Assembly (NCBI GenBank): GCA_021108325.1
Contig: JAIORB010000133.1
Location: forward strand, 1-64,000
DNA: 64,000 nt
DNA from: Bacteroidales bacterium
GTDB lineage: Bacteria > Bacteroidota > Bacteroidia > Bacteroidales > UBA12077
Direction of reading: 5' to 3'
Positions 1 through 9,944 of the stretch are shown here, piece by piece. Under the pieces are notes generated by a model. The model worked only from the letters and a program-made list of their open reading frames with translations. It was not told the origin of the DNA and did not search any database. Every line of letters begins with the position of its first letter. The first letter of the stretch is position 1. A program made the position numbers and the translations under genes.

Positions 1-1115
1 CTTCAAAAGCAACATCAACAAGCAGTTTTATTAACTTTTCTTCTAAAAACTATTTTATAGGTCGTAATAGTGGCATAAATAACACAACAGGAATTTATAA
101 CTTTTTTGCCGGAGATAGTAGTGGTTATTCAAATACTATGGGTTCAAAAAATATTTTCCTGGGTTATGCAAGTGGCCGTGATAATTTAGGAGATGGTGGC
201 CCTGATAAAGGTAATCATAATATTTTTATCGGCTACAAGGCAGGTTATAGTAATAATGAGGGATTCAATAATATATTTCTCGGTTATCAGGCAGGCTTAA
301 ATAATTTAGGAGGCGTGGTTGAAGAAGGAAGTTTTAATACTTTTATTGGTTTTGAAAGTGGATTTGAAAATCAAATAGGAGGTTCTAATACTTTCTTAGG
401 ATTTCAGTCAGGACAAAAAAATTATAATGGAAACCATAATACATATCTTGGACGTTGGGCCGGAGCTGAAAATACCGATGGATCATATAATGTTTTTGTT
501 GGTACTGAGGCAGGACGATTTGAAAATCGTTCATATAAACTTTGTATTAATGCGGTGAATGAACCACATTATATTGCTCCTTTGATATTTGGGGATTTTC
601 AGTTAAGACAGGTTGTAATTGATGGTGATGACAGTTTGCTTTATAGTGCACCTGGTGAAAATTTTAAATTTTACGTAAATGGAAGAGCAGGTGGTCTTTC
701 AGGATGGGATGTTTATGATTATAATCTGAAAAGCAAAAATGTTAAATCTTCAAATTTAGTTGGCTCACTTGATAAAGTTTTGAATTTGCAAGGAATTACT
801 TATTCAAAATCACTTGAAAAAGGAATTATACAAAATGAAATAGCAATTGAGCCCCAATCTGCATCAAAGATAATTCCTGATATTGTTAAAAATAACGGGG
901 AATTTTATTCTATTCAATATGGAAAACTTACTGTGCTTTTAATCGAAGCAGTAAAAGAACAACAAACCCAAATTGATGAATTACAAAAACTTATTAAAAT
1001 AAAAAATATTGAATTAGAAGAATCTGATGATACAAACGATAAGATAAATTTATTGATAGAAGAAAATAAAAAACTAAAACAGGATATAGCTGAAATAAAA
1101 GAATTACTAAAATAA
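1..1115 (+). CDS. 5'-truncated repeat protein with S74-like C-terminal region
   Basis: The frame is open from base 3 of the window through the ATG at 138, so the gene begins before the window and the visible part is its 3' end. The N-terminal visible portion has about nine imperfect repeats of the form N-x-F-[IL]-G-[YF]-x-[AS]-G-x-x-N, roughly 15-22 residues each, a pattern seen in secreted or cell-surface head/stalk-like proteins of Bacteroidota. The C-terminal ~110 residues contain the segment YGKLTVLLIEAVKEQQTQID followed by a charged coiled coil ending in LLK, which resembles the tail of peptidase S74/intramolecular chaperone proteins. The classic SDxRLK chaperone motif is not obvious, so that assignment is tentative. 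An 82 bp palindromic repeat starts 24 nt after the stop. Surface exposure is inferred; no signal peptide can be checked because the start is missing. Confidence 0.75.
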   Translation, partial: SKATSTSSFINFSSKNYFIGRNSGINNTTGIYNFFAGDSSGYSNTMGSKNIFLGYASGRDNLGDGGPDKGNHNIFIGYKAGYSNNEGFNNIFLGYQAGLNNLGGVVEEGSFNTFIGFESGFENQIGGSNTFLGFQSGQKNYNGNHNTYLGRWAGAENTDGSYNVFVGTEAGRFENRSYKLCINAVNEPHYIAPLIFGDFQLRQVVIDGDDSLLYSAPGENFKFYVNGRAGGLSGWDVYDYNLKSKNVKSSNLVGSLDKVLNLQGITYSKSLEKGIIQNEIAIEPQSASKIIPDIVKNNGEFYSIQYGKLTVLLIEAVKEQQTQIDELQKLIKIKNIELEESDDTNDKINLLIEENKKLKQDIAEIKELLK

Positions 1116-1139
1116 AATATATTAATAGAATTGTAATTT

Positions 1140-1221
1140 AGGTGCTTAGCGGTTTTGTTAATAGATTGATAATAAGATTGCTAATTTTGAAGTGTTTAAT
1201 AAAATTAGCCGCTTAGCACCT
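1140..1221 (-). repeat. 82 bp palindromic repeat, copy 1
   Basis: Ends are AGGTGCTTAGCGG and CCGCTTAGCACCT, perfect 13 bp inverted arms. The reverse complement aligns along nearly its whole length with copies at 7972-8053 and 31000-31080 (shared inner words such as CTTCAAAA and TTATCA). All three copies sit within 1-24 nt downstream of a stop codon. Confidence 0.9.
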
Positions 1222-1278
1222 TTTTAAATTAATTCATATATTATTTAAAAATAGAATATTAATTAAAATATATACATC

Positions 1279-4200
1279 ATGATCTTTTTAAGCAAACTTA
1301 CAAGATCCAAAGAATCAAAACGTTTCATTCTTTTGTTATGTTTTGTATCCCTGACATTATTTACTGTTGCTCAAACAGGGGTTATTAATAATGGTGCTAA
1401 AATGATTATTAATTCAGGCGCTGTCATGAAAATAACCGGGTCGGGAGCTGATTATACTAATGCCTCTTACGGTGGTAAAGATGGTAGAATCGATTTGGAT
1501 GGAAAGATAGAACTGCATGGTGATTGGATAAACCCAAATGATACTGTACTCATTAATGTTGATAGCGATGGAATAGTATTATTTAATGGAACAGCATCAC
1601 AAAGCATTTCAGGAAGCGCTTCTCTTTTTGAGAACTTTACCATAGACAATGCCACAGGCCTGAGTCTTTCTGCCGATGCAGAAGTTGGCAATGTATTAAG
1701 TCTGTCAAATGGCCTTGTTACTTTAAATAGCAACAACCTTATAATAGGAAGTTCAGGAACAATCTCAGGAGGTACTTTCGGACCGACTCGAATGATTGTA
1801 ACTAATGGAAGCGGAACCTTAAGAAAATCTGTTGTCGGAGCAGGATCATTTATTTTCCCTATTGGAGATAATACTTCAGGAGCTGAATACTCGCCTGTTG
1901 ATTTTGATTTAACTGCATATTCTGATATTGTTTCTGCCTGGGTTAGTGCTCGTGTAACTGATGCAAAGCATTCTTCAAATACAAGTCCATCCGAATTTTT
2001 AAGTCGATATTGGACTTTATCATCTTCAGGAATTACGGCACCTAATTACGATGCTGATTTTAAATATTTACAAGCTGATGTAGTTGGTACTGAAGCTAAT
2101 ATTTATGCAGCCGAATACGATGGTTCAGTACGAACTGTTTATTCAACAGTCGATGTAACAAATAATATTTTACCTGTAACCGGATTATCTTCTTTTGCCG
2201 ATTATACCGGTGTTGATGGAACCGTGCCAACGGTTTTAATATCTACAAGCGAATCAGATACAACAAATACAAATCCAATTCCGTTTACAGTAACTTTTAG
2301 TGAAGCTGTAACCGAATTTGTTGTTGGAGATATTGGTATAATAAATGGTTCTGTAAGCAATTTTAACGATGCAAGCAATCCTGTATTTACATTTGATGTA
2401 ACTCCAGCAAAAGATAGTACTGTAACCATTGATGTTGGAGCAGGAGTTGCTCAGGATGCTGCAGGTAACGATAATACTGCTGCAACAACTTATAGAATTG
2501 AATATGATGGTACCGATCCTGTTGTTAGTACTTTATACCCTGGAGTTGGTCAAGCAAATATTGGACTTGCCGATAATTTACAAATGACATTTGATGAGTT
2601 TGTTTATCTTAATACCGGGAATATCGAAATTAGAAAAGTTACAGGAGGAACATTGGTTGAATCTATAAATGTAACAAGCCTCGATGGTGATGGAACAGAA
2701 ACTATTACTATTAATCCATCTTCAGATTTTGAAAGTCAGGTTGAATACTATGTTCTTGTACCTTCCGGAGCATTTATTGATGCAGCAGGAAATGAGTATG
2801 CAGGAATAAGCGGAACAACTGATTGGACATTTACTACTGTAGATATTAATAATCCTTATATAAGCTTTGTTAGTCCTGAAGATGAATCACCTGAAGTATC
2901 TGTTACATCTGATTTAGTGATAACATTTAGTGAAAATGTAAATGCTGTGGCTGGTAAGTATATAACAATTATGAATGCAAGCACGTCATCAACGCATGAA
3001 ACAATTGAAGCTTCTAATGGTATAGTAACAATAAATAATGAGGTGGTAACTATTAATCCTTCAATTGATTTTGCCGGAGAAACAGATTATTATGTTTTGA
3101 TTGATGAAGGTGCATTTGAAGATACTGAATCAAATCCATTTGCAGGAATTTCATCTGTTGTTTATTGGAACTTTACAACAGAAGATATTTCAGTACCAAC
3201 AGTTACAATAACATCTACAGAATCTGATCCAACAAATGTTTCTCCATTTGAAGTAAGTATTGAATTTAGTGAAGTGGTTACCGGATTTGAGATAGGAGAT
3301 ATTACAGTTGGTAACGGAGCAGCGGGTAATCTAAATACTTCTGATAATATAACATTTATTGCTGATATTACCCCAACAGCTGATGGACTCGTTACTGTTG
3401 ATGTTGCTGCGGATGTTGCAACCGATGCAGCTGACAATGGAAATACTGCAGCAACACAATTTAGTATTACTTATGACGGTACAGTTCCAACAGTTACGAT
3501 AACATCTACAGAACCTGATCCTACATTCAACAGTAATTTCGATATTACAATTGAATTTAGCGAAGAAGTAACAGGTTTTGAATTAACCGATATTATTGTT
3601 GGTAATGGTACAGCAGGTAATTTTAGTACTACGGATAACACTATATTTACTTCAACTATAACACCTGACGTAGTAGGTTCTGTAACAGTTGATGTATTTG
3701 CCGGTGTTGCTTCCGATCCTGCTGGTAATGTAAATACTGCAGCAACTCAGTTTTCTATACAATTTGATGGAATAAAACCTGATGTTACTGTTTCAACCAC
3801 TGCATCAGATCCTACAAATGTATCACCAATAACATTTGATATTGTATTTGAAATTGAAGTAACAGGATTTGAATTAACCGATATTACTGTTACTAATGCA
3901 AGTGCAAGTAATCTGCAAACATCTGATAGTATTTCATTTACTGTGGATATTACACCGGATAGTGATGGATTAGTTTCTGTGTTGGTGCCTGCCGGTGTAG
4001 CCGAAACATCAATTGGTAATGTAAATAATGCATCAAACACAGCAAATATTACTTACGATACTACATCGCCATCAGTAACAATAACATCAGTAGAATCAGG
4101 AACTGTAACAGGTAATTTTGACATAACAATAACATTTAGTGAAGTTGTTACCGGCTTTACAAGTGATGATATTACTGTTGTCAATGGATCAGTTAATAGT

Positions 4201-4620
4201 TTCACGGCATCAACTGCTGATCAAATATGGACTGTTACAATAGCACCGGTTACAGATGGAGATGTTACTGTGAATATAAGTGCCGGACTTGCTCAGGATG
4301 CTGCAGGAAATGATAACACTGCAGCCGATCAGTTCAGTATTACTTATGATTCAGGTGTTGGCTTTGAAGACCTTATTCCTTATGAAATTTCAATTTATTC
4401 ATTAGAAAACAGAGTAATAGTAGAATTTACAAATGAGGGTAATTATCAATTCGAAAAGGGAATAATTGAGGTTTATAATTTACTTGGTCAAAAAATTACG
4501 AGCTCTAACATCAATGACTTTGTGAAATTTGAAACAAAAGTTGAGCATGTTTCACAAATATATATTGTTAAGGTTGTTATTGACGGTGTACCTTATACAA
4601 AGAGACTTTATATTGAATAG
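1279..4620 (+). CDS. Secreted multi-Ig-like protein with T9SS C-terminal sorting domain
   Basis: A 1113-residue secreted protein. Residues 1-31 form a signal peptide (charged start, hydrophobic core FILLLCFVSLTLF, cleavage after VAQ). Residues ~35-310 are a beta-rich region typical of Bacteroidota adhesins. From ~315 onward come repeated ~90-100 residue Ig-like modules with the recurring words VTITSTESDPTN, IEFSEVVTGFE, DITVxNG and AGVAxDAAGN. Two central modules (about 415-640), with YPGVGQANIG/NLQMTFDE and YYVLVPSGAFxD, match the SbsA-type Ig fold. The last ~75 residues contain IEVYNLLGQKI and end in YTKRLYIE, the usual form of a type A T9SS sorting domain. The protein is therefore probably exported by the type IX system and attached or released at the surface. 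A strong terminator follows. An adhesive role is inferred only. Confidence 0.9.
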   Translation: MIFLSKLTRSKESKRFILLLCFVSLTLFTVAQTGVINNGAKMIINSGAVMKITGSGADYTNASYGGKDGRIDLDGKIELHGDWINPNDTVLINVDSDGIVLFNGTASQSISGSASLFENFTIDNATGLSLSADAEVGNVLSLSNGLVTLNSNNLIIGSSGTISGGTFGPTRMIVTNGSGTLRKSVVGAGSFIFPIGDNTSGAEYSPVDFDLTAYSDIVSAWVSARVTDAKHSSNTSPSEFLSRYWTLSSSGITAPNYDADFKYLQADVVGTEANIYAAEYDGSVRTVYSTVDVTNNILPVTGLSSFADYTGVDGTVPTVLISTSESDTTNTNPIPFTVTFSEAVTEFVVGDIGIINGSVSNFNDASNPVFTFDVTPAKDSTVTIDVGAGVAQDAAGNDNTAATTYRIEYDGTDPVVSTLYPGVGQANIGLADNLQMTFDEFVYLNTGNIEIRKVTGGTLVESINVTSLDGDGTETITINPSSDFESQVEYYVLVPSGAFIDAAGNEYAGISGTTDWTFTTVDINNPYISFVSPEDESPEVSVTSDLVITFSENVNAVAGKYITIMNASTSSTHETIEASNGIVTINNEVVTINPSIDFAGETDYYVLIDEGAFEDTESNPFAGISSVVYWNFTTEDISVPTVTITSTESDPTNVSPFEVSIEFSEVVTGFEIGDITVGNGAAGNLNTSDNITFIADITPTADGLVTVDVAADVATDAADNGNTAATQFSITYDGTVPTVTITSTEPDPTFNSNFDITIEFSEEVTGFELTDIIVGNGTAGNFSTTDNTIFTSTITPDVVGSVTVDVFAGVASDPAGNVNTAATQFSIQFDGIKPDVTVSTTASDPTNVSPITFDIVFEIEVTGFELTDITVTNASASNLQTSDSISFTVDITPDSDGLVSVLVPAGVAETSIGNVNNASNTANITYDTTSPSVTITSVESGTVTGNFDITITFSEVVTGFTSDDITVVNGSVNSFTASTADQIWTVTIAPVTDGDVTVNISAGLAQDAAGNDNTAADQFSITYDSGVGFEDLIPYEISIYSLENRVIVEFTNEGNYQFEKGIIEVYNLLGQKITSSNINDFVKFETKVEHVSQIYIVKVVIDGVPYTKRLYIE

Positions 4621-4645
4621 TTTTAGAAAAATTTGATTTAATTTA

Positions 4646-4684
4646 AAAAGACAAAATACTATTTTTAGTATTTTGTCTTTTTTA
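4646..4684 (+). terminator. Rho-independent terminator
   Basis: A perfect 16 bp stem: AAAAGACAAAATACTA pairs with TAGTATTTTGTCTTTT around a 4 nt T loop, followed by further T residues. It ends the Ig-like gene and overlaps the upstream extension of the next ORF, which supports a later start for that gene. Confidence 0.9.
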
Positions 4685-4729
4685 TTTTTTATATTTATAT
4701 TGTTTTTCTACTTAAATAATTTAGTTATG

Positions 4730-7700
4730 ATGAAAAAGAATATAATTCTCTTTTTGCTATTATTTATATATATCCCATTAACTGCACAAATTAATAAAAA
4801 TGGAATTCCCCTTATAAAAAATTATGCACCCAACGATTATAATGCTGCTGAACAAAACTGGACAATTTGTGAAGATAATCGGGGAGTCATATATTTTGGG
4901 AATAATGATGGTGGAATATTAGAATTTGATGGAAATAGTTGGGAAAGAATTCCAATATCAAACGGTTCAATTATAAGATCATTAGCATATTCAGATGATG
5001 GAACTGTTTATGTAGGAGGAGTTGAGGAGTTTGGATATTTAACACCTGATAAAAAGGGTGAAATGTATTATCATACTTTGACTAATCAGTTAGATACTGT
5101 TGATTTTAAGGATGTATGGAAGATATATACTGTTAATAATGAAGTTTATTTTTGCGAGGACAGGAATATATTTAAGTTCGTTGATAAAAAATTATCGAAT
5201 GTATACAAAAATACCGGAGAATCATTTTTAAGCTTTTTAGTTGGAGATAAAATATATTGGGGTAGTTATGATAAAGGATTATATGAATTAATTGAAGATA
5301 CAATACAATATACGAATGGGGGCGATTTTTATAAAGAGAAAGATATTTTTGTTATGTTGCCATGGTCTGAAAATGAAATTTTTATAGCAACAATTGGGCA
5401 GGGATTATATATTTATAATAGAGTGACTGGATTATCCCAAGATTTTAAATCTATGGGAGTAGAATTTCAAGAATTATACAATTTGCTTGACCAATCGCAA
5501 ATATATAATGGTATAAAACTTTCTAATGATCAATATGCTCTAGCGACATTGAATAAAGGTTGTTTAATATTTAATCAGGAAGGTGAATTAATACATAAGT
5601 TAGATAAAGAAAATGGATTACAGGACCTTACCGTAATTAATTTGTTTGAATCAAAAGATGATCATTTATGGTTAGGATTAAATAAAGGGATATCTTTTAT
5701 AGAGTATAATACTCCATTTACTAAATTTGATCAGGAATATGGCATTGAAGGAATTGTCGTTGATGTAATACGTTATAATAATATTCTTTTTGTTTCGACA
5801 AATATTGGTTTATATTATTTAGATTATGATTCTCAAGATATGCCTGTTTTTATGAGTATACCTATGGATAGAACCGTTACTGATATGGACATCTTTAAAG
5901 ATTATAGAACAGGCGAAACAAAGCTTATAATAGGATCTAATTTTGGTGTTTGGGAATTTATATCTAAAGGTAAAGAACCTGATTATATTTCAACAACTGC
6001 TTATGAATGTGAAGTTATTTATCAATCAAGCTTATTTCCTAATAGATTATATGTTGGATGTTTAAATGGTCTGGCTCTATTAGAGTATAATAACAATGCA
6101 TGGATTGATAAAGGAAATGTAAACGATGATATTTCGTCTCAAATAACGTCTATAATTGAAGATGAAAAAGGTAATATTTGGTTAGGATCTGTATTAAAAG
6201 GGGTTATAAAATTAAGTAGCGATCAAAATATAGAAAGATATGGTATTGAGGATGGTTTACCAGATATGAATGATAATAAGGTTTACTTTATTGATAATCA
6301 AGTTGTGTGTGCTACACAAAAGGGTTTATATAATTATAATAAAGCAACAAATAAATTTGAAAAATACAAAGATTTTGGTGAGAAGTATTTTTTAAATACT
6401 GACAAAGTAAAAAGTATTGATTTTGAAAAAAAAGATGAATATTGGATAGTTTTATCTAATTCAGTAACTAATTATGAATATATTGAGAAATTAAGAATTA
6501 GCCAGGATAGAATTGTAACTATTGAGGATATTCCCTTTAAACGTTTATTAAAAAAATCTTTTTACGAATTTACTTTTGATGGTGATAATGGCGTTTGGAT
6601 TGCAACTTCGGATGCAATTTATAATTATCAGGAAAGATTACAAGACGATTTTTCAAAGTTTTACAATAGCCTTATCCGTAAAATTGAAATGGGAATTGAT
6701 TCTGTTATATTTTGGGGAACTTATTATAAAGATACTTCAAATCTTATTGTTGATTTGAATCAACCTGAAGAGCTTAAAAAAACAGTTAAGTATAAAGATA
6801 ATTCATTTAATTTCTTTTATTCAACTCCATTTGTTCCAACCGATGAAATTAAATATAGTTATAAACTTGAAGGTTTTGATGATCAGTGGTCGAGTTGGAA
6901 TATAGAAACAGACCGTGGTTATACTAACCTTAATGAAGGTCATTATACTTTCATGGTAAAATCGAAAAATATTTATGGTATCGAAAGTGAAGTTGTTACA
7001 TATGAGTTTAGTATTAGACCACCTTGGTACAAAACTTTATTGGCTTATTTCTTTTATATTGTTTTAGCAATTTTTGTAATAATTGTTATTGTTAAAATTT
7101 ACACCAGGAGGTTAGAATTAGAAAAAATTCGATTGGAACAAATTGTAAAAGAACGTACCGAAGAAGTTGTTAAGCAAAAAGATGAGATTGCTGAAAAGAA
7201 TAAAAGTATTACAGATAGTATAGAATATGCGAGTCGTATACAAACAGCTATATTACCATCAAAAGAGTTTGCCGAAGAAATCCTTCCGGAACATTTTATA
7301 TTATTCAGGCCTCGCGATATTGTTAGTGGTGACTTTTTCTGGATGACAAAAAAAGATAACTTAGTGGTTGTAATTGCGGCAGATTGTACAGGTCATGGAG
7401 TTCCGGGTGCTTTCATGAGTATGTTGGGTGTTTCTTTCTTAAACGAGATTGTTAACCGACACGAAGTTACTTCAGCCAATGTTATTTTAAATAACTTAAG
7501 AAGGGATATTAAGAAAACTCTTGGTCAGGAAGGTAAAGAAGGTGAAGCAAAAGATGGTATGGACATTGCCTTATGTGTTATTGATATTGAGAATATGAAA
7601 ATGCAGTATTCCGGAGCTTATAATCCGCTATATTTATTTCGCAACAATGAGTTAATGGAAGTAAAAGCAGATAGAATGCCAATTGGAATATATATTAAAG

Positions 7701-7957
7701 AAAAAGAATCATTTACTAATAATGAAATTGATCTGCAAGAGGGAGACGTATTCTATATATTCTCTGATGGTTATCAGGATCAGTTTGGTGGAGAAGACGG
7801 ACAAAAATTTAAAACTAAAAACTATAAGCAATTCCTACTTGAGATTCATCAAAAACCGATGGCTGAACAAAGGGAAATACTTGATAAAAGAATTGATGAA
7901 TGGCGTGGTGATTGGGAACAGATCGATGATATTATTATTTTAGGTATAAGAGTATAG
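4730..7957 (+). CDS. Propeller sensor with Y_Y_Y domain and SpoIIE/PP2C phosphatase
   Basis: Start placed at the ATG at 4730 (an adjacent ATG at 4727 is equivalent). The longer frame from 4673 begins inside the preceding terminator and is not credible. Residues 1-~20 are a signal peptide (MKKNIILFLLLFIYIPLTAQ). Residues ~25-650 carry two-component-regulator propeller repeats (words such as ITSIIEDEKGNIWLGS and DDHLWLGLNKGI). A Y_Y_Y domain follows (YKLEGFDDQWSSW ... LNEGHYTF). Then come one membrane segment (LLAYFFYIVLAIFVIIVIVK), a coiled coil, and a SpoIIE/PP2C catalytic domain with metal-site motifs SGDFFW, AADCTGHGVPGAFMS and IFSDGYQDQFGG. The architecture implies a periplasmic sensor that signals through a cytoplasmic Ser/Thr phosphatase, probably in a partner-switching pathway. 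No kinase or anti-sigma partner is adjacent. Confidence 0.92.
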   Translation: MKKNIILFLLLFIYIPLTAQINKNGIPLIKNYAPNDYNAAEQNWTICEDNRGVIYFGNNDGGILEFDGNSWERIPISNGSIIRSLAYSDDGTVYVGGVEEFGYLTPDKKGEMYYHTLTNQLDTVDFKDVWKIYTVNNEVYFCEDRNIFKFVDKKLSNVYKNTGESFLSFLVGDKIYWGSYDKGLYELIEDTIQYTNGGDFYKEKDIFVMLPWSENEIFIATIGQGLYIYNRVTGLSQDFKSMGVEFQELYNLLDQSQIYNGIKLSNDQYALATLNKGCLIFNQEGELIHKLDKENGLQDLTVINLFESKDDHLWLGLNKGISFIEYNTPFTKFDQEYGIEGIVVDVIRYNNILFVSTNIGLYYLDYDSQDMPVFMSIPMDRTVTDMDIFKDYRTGETKLIIGSNFGVWEFISKGKEPDYISTTAYECEVIYQSSLFPNRLYVGCLNGLALLEYNNNAWIDKGNVNDDISSQITSIIEDEKGNIWLGSVLKGVIKLSSDQNIERYGIEDGLPDMNDNKVYFIDNQVVCATQKGLYNYNKATNKFEKYKDFGEKYFLNTDKVKSIDFEKKDEYWIVLSNSVTNYEYIEKLRISQDRIVTIEDIPFKRLLKKSFYEFTFDGDNGVWIATSDAIYNYQERLQDDFSKFYNSLIRKIEMGIDSVIFWGTYYKDTSNLIVDLNQPEELKKTVKYKDNSFNFFYSTPFVPTDEIKYSYKLEGFDDQWSSWNIETDRGYTNLNEGHYTFMVKSKNIYGIESEVVTYEFSIRPPWYKTLLAYFFYIVLAIFVIIVIVKIYTRRLELEKIRLEQIVKERTEEVVKQKDEIAEKNKSITDSIEYASRIQTAILPSKEFAEEILPEHFILFRPRDIVSGDFFWMTKKDNLVVVIAADCTGHGVPGAFMSMLGVSFLNEIVNRHEVTSANVILNNLRRDIKKTLGQEGKEGEAKDGMDIALCVIDIENMKMQYSGAYNPLYLFRNNELMEVKADRMPIGIYIKEKESFTNNEIDLQEGDVFYIFSDGYQDQFGGEDGQKFKTKNYKQFLLEIHQKPMAEQREILDKRIDEWRGDWEQIDDIIILGIRV

Positions 7958-7971
7958 AAGGATGTCTAAAA

Positions 7972-8053
7972 AGGTGCTAAGCGGCCAATTTTATAAAATA
8001 CTTCAAAACTAGCAATCTTATTATCAATTTGTTAGCAAATTCGCTAAGCACCT
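7972..8053 (+). repeat. 82 bp palindromic repeat, copy 2
   Basis: Starts AGGTGCTAAGCGG and ends CGCTAAGCACCT. The interior matches the reverse complement of copy 1. It begins 14 nt after the stop of the phosphatase gene. Confidence 0.9.
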
Positions 8054-8123
8054 AATAAATTTTTTGATTAATTATTTGGTGCAAAGAAAATTACGATTAC
8101 TTTTGAAAAAGAAAAAGTTCTGG

Positions 8124-8278
8124 TTTAATTTAGCGTTAAAAAAATGAAGGGCTAAAGCCCTGTTTTCATAGCATATTTATAACCCCGGCTTTATCCCGAT
8201 GGCTATTGGGAGGGTTAGTTAGCACACCAGATAAGGACTTTAGTCCAAAAATATCGAACTTAACAACGCTAAATTAAA
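8124..8278. repeat. Inverted-repeat element (~155 bp)
   Basis: Perfect 14 bp terminal arms TTTAATTTAGCGTT (8124-8137) and AACGCTAAATTAAA (8265-8278). The inside holds smaller palindromes: GGGCTAAAGCCC (8149-8160), TCCCGAT-n4-ATTGGGA (8194-8211) and GGACTTTAGTCC. No ORF is present. It looks like a MITE-like unit or nested repeat debris in the 355 bp gap before the export operon. Confidence 0.65.
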
Positions 8279-8312
8279 TTAGAGCCAAAGAAAATACTAA
8301 CAGGCTTATTAC

Positions 8313-9944
8313 ATGTTATATAAGAATTCAATTTTCTTAAAAAAATATCCCCTACTTCTATTTTTGATTTTTTTATTAATATTTCAATCTATACAAGTTT
8401 ATGGCCAAAATGTAAATCAAAATAATAGAGTCCTGTCAATAATAGATGTAGCAGAGCTTACACTGGAAAACAATAAAAATATATTAGTTAGTAAATCAAA
8501 TGTTGAGGTTGCTGAAGGAAATATCTTAAAATCGAAATCTGTTTTCAATTTAAAATTTAAAGGTAGTATTGATAAAACATATACTATAACACCATTAACA
8601 ATTGATCAGAGGGAAAACTTATCTGATTACTCAAATTCAAGTTATACTGAAAATGATTTATTTGATTATACCATTGGTGCTTATAAGAAATTTAAATTCG
8701 GTACAATAATAAATCCGGGTATAACTTTTACTAATTTCGGAAAGGATACTCTTTACAATTATTTATATGAAGCAGGATCTGGTGAATATATAACAAATAG
8801 AAGTAAAGTTTATCTAAATCTAAATCAACCAATTTTAAAAGGAGCCGGAAAAGAATATAATACAGCAGATCTTAGAATCAGTAAAAAAAGATACCAGCTA
8901 ACAGAAGAATATTATTACCATAATATTTCAACGAGCTTATTAGAATCTTTTATTGCATATTTAGAATATATTGGGGTAAAAAAGAATCTTGAAATACAAG
9001 AAAATATTGATGATAAATTTTTATTGGTAATTCATCAAATTGAAAAATTGATTGAAATGGATGCAATACCTGCATCGGATTTAAATTATTTAAAGGCAAA
9101 CTATACAGCAAGAAAATCTGAATTGGTAGATGCTCAAAATCAATTGCAAAATTATAAAATACATTTAGCTAATAAAATTGGTCTTGATAGAGAAGAAATA
9201 CCTAAGATGTTTGAACCTCCAAATGAGTATATAATTTCAGATATTGAATTAGTTTCAAGAAAAGAAGATTATATTGGATACTCTTATAGACAAAGCTTAA
9301 TGAATAGAAAAGATTATCTTGGTTCAGAATTATTGTTGGATGTTGAAAAAGAATTAGTTAAATACTATAAAAAGAGTTTAAAGCCAACGCTCGATTTAAA
9401 TTTATCTATAGGTTATAATGGCATTTACGAGTCTGGTAATTTTGATCAATATTACAAACCTTATTTTGAAAATATCCCGGGAATAAATTATAAAGTTGGA
9501 ATTTCATTTGTTATAGATGCAAATAATGACTTAAATAATGGAAATCTAATAGTTGCAAAAGGTAATTATAATAGGCAGAAAGCATTATCACAATCCTTAG
9601 AAGAAGATATATATATTAATATTTCAAAGTTTTACAACGATATTATTAATTACAAAGAAATAGTATTATTGTATAAAGAAACAGTAAGGTTTTATGAAGA
9701 AGCTTTAGAAAATGAGAATATAAAACTAAAACTTGGAACATCAACGGTTATTAACCTGGTTCAAATTCAAAATGATTATTATTTAGCATTAGATCTTTTG
9801 TATAGCGCTATATTAAATTTGAATATGTCAATACTTTATTATAGATATCATACAGGAACGTTGTGCTCTATTATTGATGATAATACTATTGATATTGATT
9901 ATCAGAATTTATTTTCGTTACCTTTTAAATTTGATAACTACTAA
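8313..9944 (+). CDS. TolC-family outer membrane efflux protein of peptide exporter
   Basis: A 543-residue protein with an N-terminal signal peptide (hydrophobic core PLLLFLIFLLIFQSIQVYGQ). The remainder alternates long amphipathic helices and beta segments, as in the outer membrane efflux protein family; examples are the helix around YHNISTSLLESFIAYLEYIG and the C-terminal NENIKLKLGTSTVINLVQIQ. It is the first gene of a tightly packed set: the HlyD gene starts at the base after its stop codon (9945), and two ABC transporter genes follow. By analogy with TolC in type I secretion it would provide the outer membrane channel for the exported peptides encoded at 16763 and 17200. Sequence is diverged, so the family call rests on organisation plus repeat pattern. 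Confidence 0.88.
   Translation: MLYKNSIFLKKYPLLLFLIFLLIFQSIQVYGQNVNQNNRVLSIIDVAELTLENNKNILVSKSNVEVAEGNILKSKSVFNLKFKGSIDKTYTITPLTIDQRENLSDYSNSSYTENDLFDYTIGAYKKFKFGTIINPGITFTNFGKDTLYNYLYEAGSGEYITNRSKVYLNLNQPILKGAGKEYNTADLRISKKRYQLTEEYYYHNISTSLLESFIAYLEYIGVKKNLEIQENIDDKFLLVIHQIEKLIEMDAIPASDLNYLKANYTARKSELVDAQNQLQNYKIHLANKIGLDREEIPKMFEPPNEYIISDIELVSRKEDYIGYSYRQSLMNRKDYLGSELLLDVEKELVKYYKKSLKPTLDLNLSIGYNGIYESGNFDQYYKPYFENIPGINYKVGISFVIDANNDLNNGNLIVAKGNYNRQKALSQSLEEDIYINISKFYNDIINYKEIVLLYKETVRFYEEALENENIKLKLGTSTVINLVQIQNDYYLALDLLYSAILNLNMSILYYRYHTGTLCSIIDDNTIDIDYQNLFSLPFKFDNY

Noticed and set aside
4673..4729. Upstream start for the propeller-phosphatase gene
   Set aside because: It begins inside a strong terminator and would precede a perfect signal peptide with an extra hydrophobic stretch.
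8194..8211. Terminator before the TolC gene
   Set aside because: The TCCCGAT/ATTGGGA hairpin has no T tract and lies within a larger inverted-repeat element.
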